NCBI RefSeq assembly: GCF_003350505.1
Contig: NZ_QQAY01000001.1
Span: 124,001-188,000 of the forward strand
Direction of reading: 5' to 3'
From: Falsibacillus pallidus
GTDB lineage: Bacteria; Bacillota; Bacilli; Bacillales; DSM-25281
Length of the DNA stretch: 64,000 bases
Part shown: one piece after another, positions 57,910 through 64,000 of the stretch
Layout of the letters: each line of letters starts with the position of its first letter
Numbering within the stretch: position 1 is the stretch's first letter
Notes under the pieces: generated by a model
Seen by the model: only the letters and a program-made list of their open reading frames with translations
Told to the model about the DNA's origin: nothing
Databases searched by the model: none
Program-made: the position numbers and the translations under genes

Positions 57910-58993
57910 GTTGAATCTCCTCTCTCTTGTTGATCTCAATCATATCCATGAATTGGTCGAATAAATAATTGGCATCATCCGGCCCTGGAGAAGCTTCAGG
58001 ATGGTATTGAACGGTGAATGCCGGATAATTTTCATGTTTCAATCCTTCTACAGATCCATCATTGATGGCTAGGTGTGTGACTTTCAACGGCGTAGTCAAG
58101 AGGGAATCCTCTTTCACAGAGTATCCATGATTTTGAGATGTAATGGCCACTTTCCCTGTTTCAAGATCTTTTACTGGGTGATTAGAGCCCCTATGGCCGA
58201 ATTTCATTTTGAAAGTATCTCCTCCGCAAGCGAGTGCAAAGAGCTGGTGCCCCAGGCAGATGCCGAACATCGGGATCTTCCCGAGAATTTCCTTGATCAT
58301 CTCGATGCCTTCCTGTACATCTTTTGGATCCCCTGGTCCATTCGAAAGCATGATGCCATCCGGGCTGAGTGACAGAATATCCTTCGCAGGCGTATTGTAT
58401 GGGACAACCACTACATCACAATCCCTCTTATTTAATTCCCTTAAAATTCCCTGCTTCATTCCAAAGTCGACCAAAACAATCCTTTTACCCCTGCCTGGAC
58501 TCCTGTATGAACTTTTTACAGAGACCTGTTTCACTTGATCATTAGGTAGTCCGGTCATTTTCAGTTTCTCGACGACTTCTTCCACTGAAACCTCCATATT
58601 GCAAATGATGCCCTTCAATGTCCCGTATTTCCTGATGATTCTCGTTAATTTCCTTGTATCAATACCGGTTATTCCCGGGATGTCCTTTAGTTTGAGATAC
58701 TCATCGATGCTCATTTCGCTCCGCCAGTTCGATGGAAAATCTGCAGCCTCTCTTACAATGAAACCTTTGACAGAAGGTTGAACGGATTCAAAATCGTCCC
58801 GGTTTACTCCATAATTTCCGATCAGGGGATATGTCAAGGCAACAATCTGCCCGCAGTAGGAGGGATCAGTCAATATTTCCTGATAGCCTGTCATTCCTGT
58901 ATTAAATACAACCTCACCAGTGGAGTCCTTTTCACTTCCAAATGCCTCTCCTACCATCACTGTTCCATCTTCTAAGATTAGTTGTCTTTTCAT
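57902..58993 (-). CDS. pyrAA: Carbamoyl-phosphate synthase small subunit, pyrimidine-specific
   Basis: PyrAA is the glutamine amidotransferase subunit that supplies ammonia to PyrAB. The 363-residue protein has an N-terminal interaction domain ([19 protein letters not shown] and [20 protein letters not shown]). The class I GATase domain follows, with the nucleophile cysteine in [17 protein letters not shown] and the His-Glu pair in [12 protein letters not shown]. It overlaps pyrC by four bases. Confidence 0.98.
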   Translation of the reverse strand: MKRQLILEDGTVMVGEAFGSEKDSTGEVVFNTGMTGYQEILTDPSYCGQIVALTYPLIGNYGVNRDDFESVQPSVKGFIVREAADFPSNWRSEMSIDEYLKLKDIPGITGIDTRKLTRIIRKYGTLKGIICNMEVSVEEVVEKLKMTGLPNDQVKQVSVKSSYRSPGRGKRIVLVDFGMKQGILRELNKRDCDVVVVPYNTPAKDILSLSPDGIMLSNGPGDPKDVQEGIEMIKEILGKIPMFGICLGHQLFALACGGDTFKMKFGHRGSNHPVKDLETGKVAITSQNHGYSVKEDSLLTTPLKVTHLAINDGSVEGLKHENYPAFTVQYHPEASPGPDDANYLFDQFMDMIEINKREEIQHA

Positions 58994-60279
58994 GCGTTGA
59001 CTCTCCCTTCATTCCATACTAAATTTCCATTAAAAAACGTTGCTGTCGGCCAGCCTTTGCAGACCCATTCTGCAAATGGCGTATTTTTACCCTTTGATTG
59101 GAATTCCTCCGGATTAATCCTTGCTTCTTTATCCAGATCCAGCACAACAATATCAGCAGGCAGACCAATCTCCATTTTCCCAAATGAAAGGTTGAATGCC
59201 TCTGCCGGCTTCTTTGTCATCCAATCTATCAACTGAACCAAAGTGCATTTTCCTTTTTTAACCAGGTTGGTGTAAAGTAGAGGAAAAGCAGTTTCAAGTC
59301 CGACAATTCCGAAAGGCGCAAGTCTCATTCCTTCTGATTTTTCCTCATCTGTATGTGGAGCATGGTCGGTTGCGATGAAATCAATCGTTCCATCCATCAA
59401 TCCTTCAATCAGTGCATCTTGATCCTCTTTGCTCCTTAGCGGCGGGTTCATCTTGAACATTGCATCATCCCCTGGAATATCTTCCTCATTCAAGAGAAGA
59501 TGATGCGGGGTCACTTCAGCTGTCACCCGGATTCCGGCTTTTTTTGCATCCCTCACGACACGTACAGATTCTTTTGTCGAGATATGGCAGACATGGTAGT
59601 GGCACCCCGCAGCTTCTGCAAGTAGAACATCCCTTGCAATATGGACCGATTCACATATAGAAGGAATGCCTGGGATTCCACTCTCCCTTGAAAATTTCCC
59701 ATCATGCACGGCACCGCCATAGATCAATGAGTTATCTTCACAGTGCGCCACGACAGCCTTGCCAATTTCAGCTGCTTTCTTCATCGCTTCGAACATTTGT
59801 CCGGCTGTCTGGACGCCTACTCCATCATCTGTAAATGCAAATGCCCCTTCTCGCTTGAGCGCTTCAAAATCCGTCAAGTTCCGTCCCAGCTGCCTTTCCG
59901 TTATGGCTGCATACGGAAGGACTCTTACATGGGCTTTCTCCTCGATCCGCTCCATCAGCTGCTTCATTGTTTCAGGACTGTCAGGCACCGGCCTTGTATT
60001 TGGCATTGCGGCAATCGTTGTGAATCCTCCCTTTGCTGCTGCGAGGGTTCCTGTTTCTATCGTTTCTTTCTTTTCTCCACCCGGTTCCCGCAAATGAACA
60101 TGCAGGTCGACAAATCCCGGAGAAAGGAGCTGGCCATTTGCATCCCATTCTTTTTCTCCATTATTCAAAAGCTCAGAACCGATTTCCGCAATCAATCCGT
60201 TTTGGATCCTAATATCTGTTTTTTCAAAAGTCCCATCAATTGTTAATAGCTCACCGTTTCTAATAATTAAATCAGACAT
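58990..60279 (-). CDS. pyrC: Dihydroorotase
   Basis: PyrC cyclises carbamoyl-aspartate to dihydroorotate. The 429-residue class I enzyme starts at ATG 60279 ([11 protein letters not shown]) behind GGAG; a start three codons earlier is also open. The metal site is formed by [40 protein letters not shown] and [12 protein letters not shown]. It overlaps pyrB by eight bases. Confidence 0.98.
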   Translation of the reverse strand: MSDLIIRNGELLTIDGTFEKTDIRIQNGLIAEIGSELLNNGEKEWDANGQLLSPGFVDLHVHLREPGGEKKETIETGTLAAAKGGFTTIAAMPNTRPVPDSPETMKQLMERIEEKAHVRVLPYAAITERQLGRNLTDFEALKREGAFAFTDDGVGVQTAGQMFEAMKKAAEIGKAVVAHCEDNSLIYGGAVHDGKFSRESGIPGIPSICESVHIARDVLLAEAAGCHYHVCHISTKESVRVVRDAKKAGIRVTAEVTPHHLLLNEEDIPGDDAMFKMNPPLRSKEDQDALIEGLMDGTIDFIATDHAPHTDEEKSEGMRLAPFGIVGLETAFPLLYTNLVKKGKCTLVQLIDWMTKKPAEAFNLSFGKMEIGLPADIVVLDLDKEARINPEEFQSKGKNTPFAEWVCKGWPTATFFNGNLVWNEGRVNA

Positions 60280-61189
60280 ATTCCCCACTCCTTCGTTTGG
60301 TTTCTTCCAAAGCCCTCTTCAATACAGCCATCCGGATATAGACGCCATTTTCCATCTGTTTAAAGATTCTCGACCGTTCGCATTCAACAAGTGAAGTATC
60401 GATTTCCACCCCTCGATTAACCGGTGCTGGATGAAGGATGATACTTTCTTCTTTCATTTTTTTCTCGCGGTCGATCGTAAGTCCGAATTCTTTGTGATAT
60501 CTGGCGGCATCTGTACTTGCAGGCGATCCATGTCGTTCATGCTGGATGCGCAGAAGCATCATCACATCCGTTTCTTTCACAGCTTCATCGATTTCAACCA
60601 ATCTTCCGGCTTTGAAATAATCTTCTTCAAACCATTCCTTCGGTCCAGAGAATGTGACTTCAGCCCCCAATTTTTTTAGAGCTGCAGCATTTGATCTTGC
60701 TACACGGCTATGGCGGATATCTCCTGCAATGGTGACTTTGATTCCTTCAAACTTCCCAAATTCCTGCCAAATCGTGTATAGATCCAACAAACACTGTGTA
60801 GGGTGCTGTCGGCATCCATCCCCGCCATTAATGATTGGGATATGTACATTTTCTAACAGTTCTTCATAAAAGTGATCTTTTCCGTGGCGGATGACAAGGC
60901 AGTCAACACCGATGGCTTCCAATGTTTTCGCTGTATCGTAAAGCGTTTCTCCTTTTTGGATGCTTGATTGATCCGCATCGAAAGGAATCACATCCAGGCC
61001 AAGCTTCCTCTCCGCCATTTCAAAGCTGCATTTCGTTCGTGTACTTGCTTCAAAAAAGAGATTGGCAGCAAATGCCTTTCTCTCAGGTTCCCAATTTTCT
61101 CCCCTTGAGAATTGTTGCGCCTGGTGAAGAATTTCCATTATATCCACTGTACTAAGGTCCTCCATCGAACATAAGTGACGGTTCTTCAT
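60272..61189 (-). CDS. pyrB: Aspartate carbamoyltransferase
   Basis: PyrB condenses aspartate with carbamoyl phosphate. The 305-residue protein has [20 protein letters not shown] (the STRT carbamoyl-phosphate loop), [17 protein letters not shown] (HPxQ) and [13 protein letters not shown]. It is the lone catalytic subunit as in B. subtilis; no pyrI is nearby. It lies downstream of the third attenuator. Confidence 0.98.
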   Translation of the reverse strand: MKNRHLCSMEDLSTVDIMEILHQAQQFSRGENWEPERKAFAANLFFEASTRTKCSFEMAERKLGLDVIPFDADQSSIQKGETLYDTAKTLEAIGVDCLVIRHGKDHFYEELLENVHIPIINGGDGCRQHPTQCLLDLYTIWQEFGKFEGIKVTIAGDIRHSRVARSNAAALKKLGAEVTFSGPKEWFEEDYFKAGRLVEIDEAVKETDVMMLLRIQHERHGSPASTDAARYHKEFGLTIDREKKMKEESIILHPAPVNRGVEIDTSLVECERSRIFKQMENGVYIRMAVLKRALEETKRRSGEYV

Positions 61190-61214
61190 GCTTTCGCTCC
61201 TCTCCCTTTATAAA

Positions 61215-61339
61215 AAAACACCCTCATTTTAAGATGAGGGTGTTTTGAGATGCATTTGAACAGGCCAGCGTGAGGGAATCATCTCCCTATTTTTCCTCGC
61301 TGAATGCTATCTCTTACACCCTTAAAAGTCTCTCTGTAC
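61215..61339 (-). promoter_or_regulatory. PyrR attenuator between pyrP and pyrB
   Basis: A terminator hairpin (AAAACACCCTCAT with ATGAGGGTGTTTT, 61215-61246) is preceded by a PyrR-binding-loop-like stretch ACAGAGAGACTTTTAAGGGT (about 61319-61338). AGGGTGT of the upstream part can pair with ACACCCT of the terminator, forming an antiterminator. High UMP would favour PyrR binding and termination. Confidence 0.75.
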
Positions 61340-61358
61340 TTTTTTAAAAGGTGGTCTA

Positions 61359-62675
61359 TTATGCTACATGTTCATCTATTGTTCCGTCAGAAGAATGACC
61401 TTCTTTTTCAAACATGCTTTCATCCATTTTTTCTCTCCCCGGAAGAATCAGGTTTAGCAATACTCCTGCAATGGCAGCAAGAGCCATTCCCTGGATCTGG
61501 ACCCCTTTGATGTCGATCATTGCTCCTCCGATTCCAATGACAAGGATGACGGATGAGATGACCAGGTTCCTTTTATCTCCAAAGTCGATTTTACTGTCTA
61601 CAAGCATCCTGAGCCCGGAGGATGCGATGATTCCGAAAAGCAGGATGGATACTCCGCCCATTACCGGTGTAGGGATTGTGCTGATCAATGCTGTCACTTT
61701 TCCGATGAATCCAAACACGATTGCCAAAACGGCTGCGCCTCCAATGACATACACGCTGTATACCCGTGTAATGGCCAGTACACCGATGTTTTCGCCGTAC
61801 GTAGTTTTTGGCGGTCCTCCGATCAGCGCTGAAATGATTGTCGACATGCCATCACCCAGGATTGAACGGTGAAGACCAGGGTCTTTGATTAAATCTTTTC
61901 CGATAACTTTACTTAATACAAGCTGATGTCCGATATGTTCGGATAGGGTGACGATTGCTACAGGAATCATCAGCCAGACGATATTCATTGTCAGATGAAC
62001 TTTATAATCGATGAAGGGAAAAATGAAGTCCGGTTTTTCAAAAATATGCGCTTTTACTACTGGTGAGAAATCTACGATTCCTACAATCGCCGCATAACTG
62101 TATCCGACGATGATTCCGATCAAGATTGGGATCAGGCTGAATATTTTCTTAGCATATATGGAGCATATGATGGTTGCCGCCAGTGTGACAAGTGCTACAG
62201 AGAAGTGAAGCATGCTGTATTTTCCATCAGGTCCATTCATCGCCATTCCTACTGCTGTATTGGCGAGTGCCAATCCTATGACAATGATTACAGGACCTAC
62301 CACGATCGGTGGAAGCAGATTCATGATCCACTTGTACCCGGCTTTGCTGATGATGAGTGCAACGATGGCGTAGACGATTCCTGCCATGAAAGTTCCAATC
62401 ATGGCTGCACCAGGACCGCCGCTTGCTTTAGCAGCAATGATAGGTGCGATAAAGGCGAAGGATGACCCCAGGTACGCTGGTACTTTCCCTTTTGTAATGA
62501 TGATGAAGGCCAATGTTCCAAGTCCGCTTGAAATCAAAGCGATTGCAGGGCTTAGCCCGACAAGATATGGTACCAGGATCGTTGCACCGAACATAGCGAA
62601 TAGGTGCTGCAGACTTAATGTGATCCATTGCATCGGTGTCGGTTTTTCATTTATATCCAGTATTGGTTTTGACAT
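61359..62675 (-). CDS. pyrP: Uracil permease
   Basis: PyrP imports uracil with protons; it belongs to the NCS2 family with about 14 membrane segments. The 438-residue protein starts at ATG 62675 (MSKPILDINEKPTPMQWITL) behind GGTGG. LQHLFAMFGATILVPYLVG, the MIPVAIVTLSEHIGHQLVL segment (conserved E-H) and GGPPKTTYGENIGVLA are family motifs. It sits between two attenuators, so it is controlled separately from pyrR and pyrB. Confidence 0.97.
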   Translation of the reverse strand: MSKPILDINEKPTPMQWITLSLQHLFAMFGATILVPYLVGLSPAIALISSGLGTLAFIIITKGKVPAYLGSSFAFIAPIIAAKASGGPGAAMIGTFMAGIVYAIVALIISKAGYKWIMNLLPPIVVGPVIIVIGLALANTAVGMAMNGPDGKYSMLHFSVALVTLAATIICSIYAKKIFSLIPILIGIIVGYSYAAIVGIVDFSPVVKAHIFEKPDFIFPFIDYKVHLTMNIVWLMIPVAIVTLSEHIGHQLVLSKVIGKDLIKDPGLHRSILGDGMSTIISALIGGPPKTTYGENIGVLAITRVYSVYVIGGAAVLAIVFGFIGKVTALISTIPTPVMGGVSILLFGIIASSGLRMLVDSKIDFGDKRNLVISSVILVIGIGGAMIDIKGVQIQGMALAAIAGVLLNLILPGREKMDESMFEKEGHSSDGTIDEHVA

Positions 62676-62707
62676 GATTATTTCCACCTTTCATTTTGCA
62701 AAATAAA

Positions 62708-62807
62708 AACCCTTTTTGCTTTGAGGTGCAAAAAGGGTTGTCTGCATGCAGATATACATCTGGCATGATGCTGTGCAGAGTGAATCCCTTTTTCAGCCTC
62801 TCTGGAC
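62708..62807 (-). promoter_or_regulatory. PyrR attenuator between pyrR and pyrP
   Basis: The PyrR-binding consensus is clear: GTCCAGAGAGGCTGAAAAAG (about 62788-62807). The terminator (AACCCTTTTTGC with GCAAAAAGGGTT) is at 62708-62739 and is followed by TTTTATTTT. AAAAAGGG of the binding loop can pair with CCCTTTTT of the terminator arm as antiterminator. Confidence 0.9.
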
Positions 62808-62829
62808 TAAAATTAAAAGGAAAAGATTA

Positions 62830-63390
<561 letters not shown>

Positions 63391-63413
63391 TTAATCAGTT
63401 TCGTTCGAAAACG

Positions 63414-63518
63414 GTATAAAAAAACCTCTCACCAATGGATGAGAGGTTTTGGGTATATTACACCAAGCCTGCATTCAAATGCACGCTAATATCCGCTTCC
63501 TTCTCAGCCTCACTGGAC
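63414..63518 (-). promoter_or_regulatory. PyrR attenuator in the pyrR leader
   Basis: GTCCAGTGAGGCTGAGAAGG (63499-63518) matches the PyrR-binding loop. A terminator with arms AAAACCTCTC and GAGAGGTTTT (63421-63450) followed by TTTTTATACC ends about 20 bases before the pyrR ribosome site. The run between can form the alternative antiterminator. Confidence 0.88.
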
Positions 63519-63546
63519 TGTATTAAAGGTTCATTAAGTTAATACA

Positions 63547-63575
63547 AGGATAATATGAATAATGGTCTGTGTCAA
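63547..63575 (-). promoter_or_regulatory. Sigma-A promoter of the pyr operon
   Basis: A perfect TTGACA (63570-63575) is 17 bases from TATCCT (63547-63552). The -35 box overlaps the TGA stop codon of the upstream pseudouridine synthase gene. This is the only strong promoter seen upstream of the ten pyr genes. Confidence 0.8.
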
Positions 63576-64000
63576 CTACCTTGTCGCAATTCGTCTAAAA
63601 TCTGCTGAAAATCTTTTGGCATAGGAGCTTCAAATTCCATATATTCTTCTGTTTTTGGGTGGACGAATCCAAGAATGGCTGCATGAAGAGCCTGTCCATC
63701 AATCTTTAATGTCTTGCGAGGTCCATATTTTGGATCTCCTGCAAGCGGGAATCCAATATACTTCATATGGACGCGGATTTGATGGGTCCGTCCTGTCTCC
63801 AATTCACATTCCACAAAAGAAAATTGGTCGAAGCGTTCCAAAACACGGAAATGGGTAACAGCGTTCTTCCCCTTATCAACGACAGTCATGCTTTGCCTGT
63901 CATGGGAATCCCTTCCGATCGGCGCATCTATCGTTCCATAGTCGTGCGGAATGATGCCATGGACAATTGCGTAATACTTTCTTGTCACTGATTTATCTAC
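63572..64000 (-). CDS. ylyB: RluD-family pseudouridine synthase (YlyB), 3' part
   Basis: The gene enters from the right edge; about 142 C-terminal residues are present and the frame is open to position 64000. VTRKYYAIVHGIIPHDYGTI, the arginine/histidine block ELETGRTHQIRVHMKYIGFP, and GDPKYGPRKTLKIDGQALHA match the catalytic C-terminal half of the RluA/RluD family. The catalytic aspartate lies outside the window. In B. subtilis ylyB lies directly before pyrR, as here. Its rRNA or tRNA target is not shown. Confidence 0.92.
   Translation of the reverse strand, partial: VDKSVTRKYYAIVHGIIPHDYGTIDAPIGRDSHDRQSMTVVDKGKNAVTHFRVLERFDQFSFVECELETGRTHQIRVHMKYIGFPLAGDPKYGPRKTLKIDGQALHAAILGFVHPKTEEYMEFEAPMPKDFQQILDELRQGS

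Overview
This window is 64 kb of vertically inherited housekeeping chromosome from an endospore-forming member of the Bacillaceae. It matches the Bacillus subtilis order from codV through topA, smc, the fab genes, recG, rpmB, prkC, priA, gmk and the pyr operon to ylyB. An intact 26-codon spoVM, FapR control of lipid genes, a PyrR-attenuated pyrimidine operon and the RemA/RqcH/KhpA set support this. The genus cannot be fixed from sequence alone. Nearly every gene lies on the minus strand, so transcription runs from high to low coordinates. Only rpmB and rqcH are on the plus strand. No tRNA, rRNA, CRISPR array, prophage, transposase or integrase (apart from the XerC-family CodV) was seen.

Layout, low to high coordinates. 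1-5.3 kb: codV (cut by the window edge), trmFO, topA, dprA. 5.3-7.4 kb: sucD and a frameshifted sucC. 7.7-12.1 kb: ylqH-ylqG (a FlhB-tail-like and FliK-like pair), rnhB, rbgA and a signal peptidase. 12.3-18.1 kb: rplS-trmD-rimM-ylqD, khpA-rpsP, ffh-ylxM and ftsY, a ribosome and secretion block. 18.1-26.4 kb: smc, rnc, acpP, fabG, fabD, plsX and fapR, with a FapR operator at the fapR promoter. 26.5-32.3 kb: recG, sdaAA, sdaAB, fakA, yloU. 32.6-38.0 kb: rpmB (plus strand), spoVM, thiN, rpe, rsgA, prkC, prpC. 38.4-49.7 kb: rsmB, fmt, def, priA, coaBC, rpoZ, gmk, remA, yicC-like and a Ca-ATPase. 49.9-51.6 kb: rqcH (plus). 51.7-63.4 kb: the complete pyr operon (pyrR-P-B-C-AA-AB-K-D-F-E) with three PyrR-type attenuators. 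63.6 kb to the end: the 3' part of an RluD-family pseudouridine synthase gene.

Two departures from the expected plan stand out. First, rlmN, normally between rsmB and prpC, is missing. A C-terminal scar encoding AACGQLRA plus stop survives just upstream of prpC, inside a 318-bp gap. Second, sucC carries a one-base deletion in a G run that splits it into two frames; this is either a real lesion or a sequencing error. The least understood intact element is the ylqG-ylqH pair. It looks like a soluble FliK C-domain protein translationally coupled to a stand-alone equivalent of the autocleaved FlhB C-terminal fragment, away from any flagellar gene. No obviously new defence or mobile system is present.

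Regulatory sites read directly from sequence include two CcpA cre-like sites (sucCD promoter and the sdaAB-sdaAA gap), the FapR operator, the pyr promoter whose -35 overlaps the rluD stop codon, promoters for ylxM-ffh and rplS, and about fifteen terminator hairpins. Where start codons were moved from the longest frame, this is stated in the entry.
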